This document shows positions 50,132-60,765 of a stretch of 64,000 bases of DNA, one piece after another; position 1 is the stretch's first letter, and each line of letters begins with the position of its first letter. Location: positions 23,991,760 through 24,055,759 of the forward strand of contig NC_044919.1 of the NCBI RefSeq assembly GCF_003576645.1, in the 5' to 3' direction. This DNA comes from Ipomoea triloba (Eukaryota; Streptophyta; Magnoliopsida; Solanales; Convolvulaceae). Under the pieces are notes generated by a model. The model was not told the DNA's origin. It was given only the letters and a program-made list of their open reading frames with translations, and made no database searches. Position numbers and translations under genes: made by a program.

Positions 50132-50779
50132 TTGATCTGCAAGATTATCACCTTCTTTCCTAACTTCTTCTCCTTCTTCCGAGAGCATCTTGTACCGACA
50201 AACTGGGCAAGAGTCGTGGATCCAATTTTGGAGACCTGTAGAAATTCGATTTTGGAGATACTGGTGATTCTCGTGCAACCAGAGCCGATTTTGGAGACAC
50301 CAGAGCCGTGCAACCACTTATCAATGCAATCTGGGAGCCGTGCAACCACTTATCAATGCAATCTGGAATTTGGAGACCTGAAAGAAAACGAATTTGGAGG
50401 ATTCGATTGCCGCCGGGGAGATACTCGATTGACTTCTCCTTCCGATGGTTTTTGCATTTCAGGGAGATACTCGATTGACCTCTCCTTCCGATGGTTTTTG
50501 CATTTCTTTAACAACAACAATCGCAGATTTGTTGACAGAGCCGCATCTACCATCGCTGGTGTCGCTGTCGCCGATTGTGGACCACCGCCGCAGATAGTCA
50601 GAAGGATCTCGCCGGAAGTCCACCGCTGCCGCCTACGCCGTGCCGAGCCGGGGAGAACTCAGATTGAGCCGATTCCATCGTCGATCTTTTTACCGGCAGA
50701 TCGGAACCACCTTTCGCCGGCAGGAAGGCAGAGGACGTCGCACAACCAGCAATTGGAACACTATCTAAAGCTGCCATGA
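50132..50779 (+). other. Open frame of unknown origin in the Mutator-like element
   Basis: 215 codons open on the plus strand, from the inner edge of the left arm to the WAT1-type fragment. I do not recognise the product. It contains internal direct repeats (ACTTATCAATGCAATCTGG twice near 50318 and 50348, and TTCCGATGGTTTTTGCATTTC twice near 50441 and 50486). The minus strand is also partly open. It may be one or more captured gene pieces or chance. Confidence 0.3.
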
Positions 50780-50870
50780 ACGCTGATCTCAGCACTCTTG
50801 TCTACATTGTTTATTACAATTTCCTCGGCACCCTTCTTCTTCTTCCCACCTTCATCATCAGACGCCGCAG
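50735..50870 (+). pseudogene. Captured first exon of a WAT1-related (EamA) transporter
   Basis: One plus frame reads AIGTLSKAAMN, STLVYIVYYNFLGTLLLLP and TFIIRRR, the first and second membrane spans of WAT1-related (nodulin MtN21/UMAMIT) transporters, which carry amino acids or auxin across membranes. It stops at a good splice donor (CGCCGCAG|GTATAA at 50870), as those genes do after this exon. The rest of the gene is absent. Only about 45 codons are retained. Confidence 0.65.
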
Positions 50871-51226
50871 GTATAATAATCCCTTCAATTATACACCAAA
50901 TTCCCATATCAATCTTGTATAATTATCTCATATTTTTGGGTTTTGATGTTTCAGAAGTGAAGACCATAGTAAAAAGACGAAAGTAGCCCTCCCTCAAACG
51001 GCCATTAGACGGGAAAGTTAACGATGGACTAAAAGTGGAACACTTTAAATAACAGCGGTCGCAATGTGGCAAAAATAACAAAAGCGGACTAAAATTGGAA
51101 TATGGCCAATAAAAGTAGGACCAAAAAAGGCATTCACTCTAAAATTTATGTCTCCCCTATATTATTGTACCTCTATTATTGTCTTTTTTAGTCTATTCTA
51201 TTTACATATATCAATTGCACACAACA

Positions 51227-52680
51227 CACCGGAATATGAACAATAGAACAATTAATGCAAGTAAATGTCTCAATTCACAAAAATAAAAAATAAAAAATTA
51301 GGGAGAAGTCATGGAATATTTGAGTTCATGTTGCATTTGTTATATTGTGGATCATGGTCCAAACAACGTTGTGTGAACCATAGTCATCAAATAAAATTGT
51401 AGCAGAATTAAAATAATATTTTAGTGTTGCTATAATAAAACTATTGTGTGTGAAAATTAAAATGAAACTAAAAATAGAGCTCATTTAATAATGTATATTG
51501 TCAAATGAAACTATAGTAGAATTAAAATGATACTTTGGTATTGCTAAAATGAAACTAGTATGCGTGATAAATAAAACAAAAAATTAGAGCAATATTGTCA
51601 AATGAAACTGAAGTGTAACAAAAATGATACCTACTTCATGGTCCACAGTGAAATTCTTTCATGTTGCTATATGTACCATGTTATGCGATATAAGGATTGG
51701 ATTACACATAAAGTGAGCAATCATTATTGTGTGAACCATGATCTAGCTGCGTGGACCATACTATCAAATAATGTACATTCAGTACACAAAATAATGTACG
51801 TTTAGTATATTAATAGTTTTAATCTAGAATTGTATTACGAATAGAAACGTAGGGGAAAATATATTTTATTAGGAATTGTATTACCATATTTTAATGTACA
51901 ATTGTATTACGAATAAGAATTGTATTATCATATTTTAATGTACATTTGTATTACGAATAGGAATTGTATTACCATATTTTACAATATTACACAAATCTTA
52001 ATAGTATAGGAGTATTTTGGGCGGGAAGTTAAAGTTGAGGATATTGTTTTTATTAATAGTATAGTATAGATTGCATTACAGGAAAATATATGTACTGTAT
52101 TATTACGATTAGTAATTTTAATGTAGAATTGTATTACGAATATGATTGTAGGGAAGAATATATTTTATTATGAATTGTGTTACCATATTTTTATGATTTA
52201 AAACTTTACCTTAAAAAAGTTTGATTAATCAATTAACCGATCGATTAACTGAAAAAACTTTGATTTGATTAATTTCATCAGTAATATAAAGTTCGATTTA
52301 ATTAATGGTTAAAGTTTTAAAAACTTCGATTAAAACCGTTCGATTAATCGAATAGTTAACTGATTACACACCCTTACGATCTGCATATGGAGCAATCATT
52401 ATTGTGTGGACCATGATCCACACAATTGTATAGACCATACTATCGAATGATGTATATTCAGTACACAAATAATGTACTTTTAATATATTAAAAATATAAT
52501 TTATTGCATTTAGGTAAAATACATTATTTAAGTACTGAAAATACATTATTTTATATAAAATACATTCAACGTAAATAATATACTTTTAATATATTAAAAA
52601 TATATTTTTTGTTATGGTCCACGAGCTGGACCATGGTTAACACAATAATTTGGTGTAATTTGCCTAATGTGAGTCCAACA
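51227..52680. repeat. Repeat-rich region upstream of the succinyl-CoA ligase gene
   Basis: No gene. GTGGACCATGATCC-type sequences recur in both directions (51345-51395, 51640-51660, 51740-51770, 52405-52440, 52615-52640). 51390-51610 holds diverged repeats of ATTGTCAAATGAAACT-like units. 51810-52070 is a fragment of the Helitron family seen at 8890-10644, ending with its 5' terminus TCTATACTATACTATTAATA on the minus strand. Confidence 0.5.
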
Positions 52681-52859
52681 ATGTTTAGTGCAATCCGGAT
52701 CCAATAAACATGGATCCGGGTCTGACTTGTTTATGGGGCCAACTGGCAACCTCTGCTCGTTGAGAATTTTGCCCATTTGCGCTTCCGCTCTGCCCTGCTT
52801 TGCACAAGAAATTTGGAGCTTCGCCATCGAAGCCGTTATTCCGTATAAACGCAGTACTG

Positions 52860-55800
52860 ATGGCTCGCCAAGCTTCGAGATTGATCGCTAACTTGTCAAA
52901 GAAGCTGAACCCTAACGCCCCGTTGCCGGCGTCATCTCCGCTGTGGCAACACCAACAAAACCGATGCTTTGGATCGCCTACGCCGCCTCCGGCAGTATTT
53001 GTTGACAAGAACACCCGTGTCATCTGCCAAGGCATCACCGGAAAGAACGGCACTTTTCACACTGAGCAGGCCATCGAATATGGGACCAAGATGGTACAGA
53101 ATAATGACAATATATTTTATTCGTATATTTTGTTGTACATATGTTTGTGTTTAATGGCCCATTGATAGTTTAGATCTAATAAAGGTTGGTACAAATGTAG
53201 AATTTGAAATGCAATGTTTTTTCCTTCTTTTCAGCATTTTATGTTGATAGTTTATGGGTCTAATTCATTTCTGCTAATTGGGATTTTCTATTGTAGAATT
53301 CTAGAATTGATGTAGATTTTACCAAAAATAGGGATAAAGTGGAGAAGCAGAAATTTGTGTACAAAAAAAAAATCTGTTTAGTGTTATGTTTTCTATTTGA
53401 TATCAAATCAATTTAATGTTTTGAAATTGAAGTAGATGACCAAACGGTGTAATGAGCTAAAAACGTGTGCATAAGTGGCTTTTTCTTGGATACTTGTTAA
53501 CCAAGTTATACTGCCTTTGCTGATTTATAGAATGCAGCAAATACTTGTAGGAGTTAGTGAGGTTGGAAGCCAGTCATAGTGGCTACTTTGATAACCATTT
53601 TAGGGGGATTTTCATGTTTTCTCTCAGATTAAATTAGTTCATTTTGATAGCTGCAAGGCTAAGTAGCACTATGATATTTGATTTGACCAAGTTTTTAAGT
53701 TCTTAATGTTTTGAACCTTAAGCCGTGAGAGTTTGGTTTTGACTTTATTGGCCTCTTGGCAATTTTTCTTTATTCAATTTCATTATCAAAGTTCATTTTG
53801 AATGTGCTTCTTGAATTTGTATGCTTCTCTGGTCTATTGAGGGTTTGCTGAAAGTGAAGAAATTTGCTATTTTCTCATTCTTACTTTTTATATGCTTAAC
53901 CAGGTTGGTGGAGTCACCCCCAAAAAGGGTGGTACAGAACACTTGGGACTTCCTGTTTTCAACTCTGTTGCAGAAGCAAAAGCAGAAACCAAGGCTAATG
54001 CTTCAGTAATCTATGTTCCTCCTCCTTTTGCTGCAGCAGCCATTATGGAGGCAATGGAAGCCGAATTAGATTTGGTTGTGTGCATCACAGAAGGAATTCC
54101 TCAGCATGATATGGTAAATTACATATTTACATTTTGTCCTACATGCTTGGCATTCTTTTTAGCTGTACCAAGTAAGAGAAGAAAAGTGATATGCAATGAT
54201 TGCAGGGGATTTTATTTATTTATTTATTTATATATATTTTTTATACATGGTTGCATTCCCTTGGTGAAATTAATATCTTTTCTTTTCCCATAAAACACAA
54301 TTGACTAGAACGAAAGGGCAAGGTTTTTTTGTTTTATGTTTTTGTTTTTGTTTTTTTTTTTGTTTTTGTTTTTGTTTTTCTTTTGTTTTTTTGTTTTTTT
54401 CTTTTTCATGCTTCGTGTGCACATTTCTGCCTCTTCCTTTTAATTGGAAATTTGGACTTTTGGAGTGAAGACCCTTATGGTATTAACTATTAAGAAATGT
54501 GTTTTGTTTGTTGTAATTCTCATTGGGATTTTAGTATTGAGATTTGAGGAATGGCTTCCCAGAGTGGACTTGGTACACCTCCGCAGTTTGGTAGCTTGTA
54601 TGTTTCATTTTTATTTTTTCCTTAAATTTCTGTTAGTACCTTGATTTCTTCTTTGTGGTTCTTGTTACTCATTCCAGCCTCAATAACTGCCAACTACAGG
54701 TTAAGGTAAAAGCAGCTCTTAAGAAACAGTCAAAAACTCGTCTTATTGGTCCAAATTGCCCCGGCATTATCAAACCAGGTGAATGCAAAATTGGAATTAT
54801 GCCTGGTTACATTCACAAACCTGGCCGTATTGGAATTGTTTCTCGATCTGGTACATTGACTTATGAAGCGGTAAGATATACTGTATTGTAGTATTATTCT
54901 CATGTTTAGTGTCTATCTCTGAATTTCTATTTTTAGGCTTGATACTGCATGAGATGTCTGAATATAAATCCTGTTAACTAGAAATCTTGATTGGAATGGA
55001 GATTCTTATTTAAGTTTTACTACTGTTTTAGTCAAAGGACAATTTTCCAACATGAATTCTCTCTCACATTCTATTTGTCCACATTGAAAATAGCTTCATT
55101 TTTTCAGTAAATTTGGGTGAAAAATCTAATGAGTTAATTCCAGAAATGGTCCTTCGACTATTGACTTTTACCAATTTTTGTCATCGACTTTTAATTTTAC
55201 CAAAGTTGGCCCCTTAACTATTGATTTTGTACCAATTTTGGTCCTCGACTTTTAATTTTACCAAAGCTTAACTATTGATTTTGTACCAATTTTGGTCCTT
55301 CTGTGAAATCAATGTTAAGTAGGTGTTAAATTGAGAGCAAAAATGTCAAATCAAATATTTTAAGCTTTCTTCTTCACTTTGTTTCCCCTCCTAGTGGTGT
55401 CCTTTTCTACCATTTTTGCTATCAAATAATAAAAAAAAAAAACACCTAATACAACAATATATAATATACAATAACACTCCACATCCAGTTAGAGAATTTA
55501 CAAAAAAAAAAAAAAATTATTACAGAGTATATATATATATATTACATTGCAGTAAACAAAAACAAAAACAAAAAAAATACAAAAAAAAAATTTAATTACT
55601 TGAAACAATTTAACATAAAATGTAAAAAATAAATATATTGACTCACATTGTTCCCTATATAATCTTGCGATGGAGGAGGGGAAACAAAGTGAAGAAGAAA
55701 GGTTAAAATATTTGATTTGACATTTTTGCCCTCAATTTTAACACCTATTTAACATTGATTTAACAGAAGGACCAAAATTGGTACAAAATCAATAGTTAAG

Positions 55801-58800
55801 GGACCAACTTTGGTAAAATTAAAAGTCGAGGACCAAAATTGGTACAAAATCAATAGTTAAGGGACCAACTTTGGTAAAATTAAAAGTCGAGGACCAAAAT
55901 TGGTACAAAATCAATAGTTAAGGGACCAACTTTGGTAAAATTAAAAGTCGAGGACCAAAATTGGTACAAAATCAATAGTTAAGGGACCAACTTTGGTAAA
56001 ATTAAAAGTCGAGGACCAAAATTGGTACAAAATCAATAGTTAAGGGACCAACTTTGGTAAAATTAAAAGTCGAGGACCAAAATTGGTACAAAATCAATAG
56101 TTAAGGGACCAACTTTGGTAAAATTAAAAGTCGAGGACCAAAATTGGTACAAAATCAATAGTTAAGGGACCAACTTTTGTAAAATTAAAAGTCGAGGACA
56201 AAAATTGGTAAAAGTCAATAGTCGAAGGACCATTTTTGAAATTAACTCAAAATCTAATATATGTTTATGACTTATGGGCCCATCACCATAGTATGGGGCA
56301 GTAATTGCTAGATCTTTAAAGAAAACTGAATAGGGGACTTTATTTATTTATTCTTTCGATAAGTGAAATTTCCTGAAGCTTTTATATCCCCTAACATGCT
56401 TTTGGTCCCTAATACTTGTGTTTTTAAAATGTCAGTATAATACATGCTGCTTCTGCTCTTAGTTGAACTATTTGAATGGTAGTCTATGGCTATGAGATTA
56501 TTAAGGAAAAAGTGTTTGATATACTTGATGGTTGTCATTGCTGAGTTCATATTATATAAATTCATTTTCCAAGTACTTTCTGCAGTTGCTATATCATTTA
56601 TCATTTGTTATTAATAATTCAATCTGTAACCTATTTATAGGTTTTTCAAACAACTGCTGTTGGTTTGGGGCAGTCAACCTGTGTAGGGATTGGCGGGGAC
56701 CCTTTCAATGGTACAAATTTTGTTGATTGCTTAGAGAAATTTGTTGCTGATCCGCAGACTGAAGGTAAATCTTTTCCAAGTTGGAGTGTAATTTTAATCT
56801 AATTTGCATGTTTGTAATATAGATTGTAGTTGGAGTCTTGTTTAAGGTTTGGCATGATGATGCATACATCATATGTGTGTGTGTGTGTGAATGGTGTGTG
56901 TGCGCGTATGTATATTTGAAAAGGTTATATTTGTAGTTGGAGTCTTGTTTAAGGTTTGGCATGATGATGCATACATCATGTGTGTGTGTGTGTGTGTGTG
57001 TATGGTGTGTGTGCGTGTATGTATATTTGAAAAGAATGTTTTGTGATTTATAAAATATAAGCATGATGAGTTATTACGAAATTATATATGCCCAGTGTTA
57101 AAGGAATTACTTCTGTTCTTTTTGTCTCTGCCAACATGTTACTCTTTGTATGCTTGTTTGATATTAGTAGCATTTAAGAACTAAGACTAGGACTAGCTTT
57201 CACATTCTATGCTAGGAGTGTTGGATGGCCGAACTATTTGGCTTAGAACCAGTCAGACTTGAATCAGCTTGGTGTTGACAGTTGACTGAACTACAACAGA
57301 GTTTGAATTGGCTGGAGTAGTTTCTCAACCCAATAACATGTTCTCAGGTGTTGATGGATCCTTTGTGGTGGTGTTTTTAGATCTCTCATCCCTCTAGTAT
57401 TCTCTTTGGTGGGAGTAAAGCTATTACATGATATATTTTTGTTGAGAGTTCAATTGAGTTGAGTGAATAATGCATTGGTTATATTGCAATATTGCACTGT
57501 TTCGTTAAAATTTATCAGACATTTCTTATTGGACTTGATTAAACTGAGCTTTGGTAGTGTCTGCTGGACTCAGCCTAATACATGGTTTCTTTAATTTAAA
57601 TCCAATTGATAAACAGTTTACTGACTTTGGAGACTAGTCTCCCAATGTTTATACATGGAAACAATAAGACTTACTTTCCTCTGGTTTCTATGTTCTCTTA
57701 CTGTACTTTGCATTGGTAGCAGGTTTGTCTTTAGTATTAACATGCAATTTTGGAAGTGTATCTCTCCAACAATGGATATCCAATTGTGCTTGTCTTGTCT
57801 TATTATGCCCGCATTGTCCATTTCAGGTATTGTGCTTATTGGTGAGATAGGTGGTACAGCAGAAGAGGATGCAGCAGCCTTCATAAAGGTGAGTAGTTGG
57901 TGCCTTTTATATGGCATGATTATAATATTTTATGCAATCACTCTGCTATTATGAGTATCATCATGACATCATGTATATTAAAAATATTATAAAACCAATC
58001 TCATGTTAGAGATTTGAACATTTGATGTACATATTTGTTTAGTGTTTCTTAAACCATAGTTTTGAAAAACATAATAGACAACTTCCTTACTGTAATGCAG
58101 GATTTATTTTATGTGAGCATACTAGTAGGAGTGTTGGATTATTCCAATTTCTCAAAAACTTTCTAAATGTCTTTTGACCTGTGCAATTGTTTTTTACATG
58201 AGATGCAAAGGGTTTTCCAGTCCTTTCTTTTTGGTAGTCTGAAAATTTTAAAGTCTATTACGATGCGCTATAACTTATAAGTGTCGTTTGCCACGTGGCG
58301 ATTAATAATTCTTTATGAAACTGAAACAGGAAAGTGGAACTGAAAAACCTGTTGTTGCTTTTATTGCCGGGCTTACTGCTCCACCTGGACGGCGAATGGG
58401 CCATGCAGGAGGTAATGCGCTGTTTTCAGCATCTGTACACTTGGTTCCACATTCTTATGATCTCATGTTCCTTGCACCAAGCGTCTCTCCCCTTTTATTC
58501 ACTTTTTAGGGGGTCAGGGGAGAAAATAATGATTTAATCAATTCCAATTGATGCAGAGTTATTAGCTAAAAAACAGCACTTTCTTCCATGCTTTAAGGCT
58601 CTCTGTCTCTCTTCTTCTTTATTTTTTTTTCCTTGCTGTTGTGCCAGATGCTCCTTTCATTTATAATTTTGAATTGATCTGTTAATAGCTTTTAGTTCTG
58701 TTTAATCAAGGATTATGTTTCAGCCAAGTATGGACTATTTTATATCTGTCGTCGAGGAATACTGTATTTTGTTATGCTACTGATTGAAGGTACTTTTAAG

Positions 58801-59335
58801 CCCGTACCATACTCAGACTAACCCCGTTCACACCAGGTTGACCCAATTAAGGGGCAAAGTGTTAGCCAGATTGGTTTTTCCATATGAGAGGGAGGTTTGA
58901 ACTCCTGACCTCTCTTAAGGGATGAGAGTGCACGGCCACTCACGCTAACCAAGCTGGTTCTAGTGGAAGATTGTTTAATATAAATAAATGTACTCTTTAA
59001 TTTCTAGATGATACTCTACTCATTTCTAATGTAAATTATAGGATTTGTTTCATTACTTTCTTCAAGTTGTGATTTTGTTTGTTTGTTTGTCTGTCTAGGT
59101 TTTCTAAATGGGATTCTTCAGTTACTTTGTATGTTTTTTAGTCACGTTTTTGCACACTACGCATTACTGATCTGTTGATCGACTGTTTGAATTTGCAGCT
59201 ATAGTGTCAGGTGGAAAGGGTACAGCTCAGGACAAAATCAAGACCCTAAAAGAAGCTGGCGTCACAGTCTGTGAATCTCCAGCACAAATTGGAGTCACGA
59301 TGCTCGACGTCTTCAAACAAAGGGGCCTTGTGTAA
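52860..59335 (+). CDS. Succinyl-CoA ligase (ADP/GDP-forming) alpha subunit, mitochondrial
   Basis: Seven exons: 52860-53093, 53904-54113, 54700-54870, 56641-56764, 57827-57888, 58330-58411 and 59199-59335. All borders are GT-AG and in phase, giving 339 residues. The first ~40 residues ([15 protein letters not shown]) look like a mitochondrial presequence. The CoA-binding fold follows ([18 protein letters not shown]), then [40 protein letters not shown] and the phosphohistidine loop RRMGHAGA with His292. With the beta subunit it makes succinate, CoA and nucleotide triphosphate in the TCA cycle. An in-frame ATG 60 bases upstream exists, but the family starts at MARQ. Intron 3 holds a Mutator-like element and intron 6 a SINE. 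Confidence 0.95.
55131..56248. mobile_element. GAGY-family foldback element in intron 3
   Basis: The ends are GAGTTAATTCCAGAAATGGTCC and the inverse of that type, flanked by a perfect 10-bp duplication AAAATCTAAT (55121-55130 and 56249-56258). The right arm has expanded into a 61-bp tandem repeat. The centre (55350-55700) is itself inverted (TTTGTTTCCCCTCCTAG against GAGGGGAAACAAAG) and has no recognisable gene. Confidence 0.85.
55765..56210. repeat. 61-bp tandem repeat inside the foldback arm
   Basis: About seven almost identical 61-bp units containing AGTTAAGGGACCAACTTTGG and GTCGAGGACCAAAATTGG. The left arm has only about two such units in inverse. The near identity points to recent expansion. 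Confidence 0.9.
56820..57035. repeat. Duplicated segment with GT microsatellite, intron 4
   Basis: Two copies of about 110 bp, each with GTAGTTGGAGTCTTGTTTAAG, GATGATGCATACATCAT, a (TG)n run and TGTATATTTGAAAAG. Noncoding. Confidence 0.85.
58795..58970 (-). mobile_element. tRNA-derived SINE in intron 6
   Basis: On the minus strand a box A-like TTGGTTAGCGTGAGTGG is followed by a box B-like AGGAGTTCAAACCTCCC, then a tail with GGGTCAACCTGGTGTGAACG. The arrangement fits a tRNA-derived SINE; it is too diverged from a cloverleaf to be a tRNA gene. Confidence 0.5.
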
Positions 59336-59852
59336 AGCCTTGAGCATCTTCAAACACGAGTCTCATGTAAGCCTGTGGTAGATTTTTTTTGGTTGACGGA
59401 TTCACTTTGTCGTATTGTCCTATTTAACAGATAACGAGATAAAAACAATGCTGATGCTGCTGCATATTGTGTTAACAAAGTGCTCGATGAAGCCACCGCA
59501 ATAAGCGTTTGGTTTATACTTGTCCAAAATTGCCTTGGCTGGGTGGTTCATGTTGGTATCGTGCAATTTGTTGCCTGTTGCAGCTCGGCAAAATACCTTG
59601 CGAGTGAGTTACAATTGTGTAACCAAACCATTGGAGTTCCTTGTTAATTGTTATGATAGTAAACCTTTGTCTTGTTGAGTAATAATTTTTGAAAATGTGT
59701 CGAATCTTAAAACTATTGTGAATTTTTTGTTACCTTTAGCCCACAGCGCTCTCCGGCTTCGCTGAAACGGATTGTATTCGTAACGCTAAAAGTACAACAA
59801 AAGGAAGAAGCAGAATAGTAAAACGCAGAGACAAAGTATAATAATAATCTTA

Positions 59853-60380
59853 GAGTCATTGTCCTTTTTGGTCCTACTGTTATGGGGGCATTGCCAATTT
59901 TAGTCCACTTTATTAATTTTTGCCACATTGCAGCCAGTCTTATTTAGTCATTGCCACTTTTAGTCCACCGTTAAAATTCCAGTCAAATAGCCGTTCAAAA
60001 CAGAGTTATTTTTGTGTTTTCATGCTTTGGTCATCACCTTTACCATTTGTAAGTGGTTTTCCTTATACATTTTCATCCAATGGAGACCTAAATCTTTCTA
60101 TGCGGCGTCTCCTATTTTGGACGACTGCAAAGGGTAAATGAGAAAGGAGGAAGGGACGATTACAAATGTGTAAGAAAAACCACTGCAAAAGGATAAAGAA
60201 GATGGCCAAAGCATGAAAAGACGAAAATACCCATGTTTTGGACGGCCATTTGACGAGAATTTTAACAGTGGACTAAAAGTGATAAGTATTAAATAAGACT
60301 GGCCACAATGTGGCAAAAATTAATGAAGTGGACTAAAATTGGCAATGCCCCAATAACAGTAGGACCAATAGCAATGACTC
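59853..60380. mobile_element. GAGY-family foldback element downstream of succinyl-CoA ligase
   Basis: The ends are GAGTCATTGTCCTTTTTGGTCC and the inverse, with a perfect 9-bp duplication ATAATCTTA (59844-59852 and 60381-60389). Nearly all of its 528 bp is inverted arm, folding around 60100. No cargo. It starts about 520 bp after the stop codon, possibly beyond the transcript end. Confidence 0.85.
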
Positions 60381-60690
60381 ATAATCTTATTATTCCAACA
60401 ACATTTGAGTACAAAGAAGTGGTATATATATAATTACATTTGTAATGGAAAGGAATAAATGATAGATATAAATTATGACTATTATATGTTGAAAACCACA
60501 ATGTCTACAATAATATTATTTATAACAAAAACAGTTAGATTAGTGTCCCAATTTTATTCCATTCGGAGTCGCATTTGTTTGCGGATTCAATTTATAATTT
60601 TGAAACATTTTGCAATTTTTTTTTTTTAGTACAGAGTCTTGTTTTAAAAATGGAAAAGAAGAGATGGTAATTTTGGTCATAGGTTGGAGT

Positions 60691-60765
60691 CAAGGACCTT
60701 GTAGTCCAGTGGCATCAAACCCTTCCCTTTATACGGGAGGTGGTGGGTTCGAGCCTCAGTGTTTT
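60691..60765 (+). mobile_element. tRNA-derived SINE, copy 2 (5' part)
   Basis: CAAGGACCTTGTAGTCCAGTGG and GGTGGGTTCGAGCCTCAGTG match the SINE at 32524 closely through box B, after which similarity ends. A truncated copy. Confidence 0.65.

Larger units (their letters stand above)
49840..51139. mobile_element. GAGY-family Mutator-like element carrying a WAT1-type exon
   Basis: The ends are GAGTGAATGCC and its inverse GGCATTCACTC, with a perfect 9-bp duplication TAAAATTTA (49831-49839 and 51140-51148) inside the Copia LTR. The inverted arms are about 150 bp. Cargo includes a WAT1-related exon fragment (50735-50870) and an unidentified duplicated segment (50280-50510). Confidence 0.85.
49380..51226 (+). 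mobile_element. 3' end of a Copia retrotransposon, LTR split by an insertion
   Basis: Before the LTR a decayed frame near 49460-49530 reads IRSNENSIDLFTKSLPTSIF, the C-terminal RNase H tail of plant Copia polyproteins. The polypurine tract AAAAGGGGAG (49643-49652) lies directly before the LTR start TGTTATGGAATAC (49653). The LTR has a TATAAATA box (about 49775) and resumes after the inserted element at 51149, ending near GCACACAACA (51226). The 5' LTR and most of the internal region are not in the window. Confidence 0.75.

Noticed and set aside
58860..58965. tRNA gene on the minus strand
   Set aside because: Box A and B are present but no cloverleaf can be drawn; it fits a SINE better.
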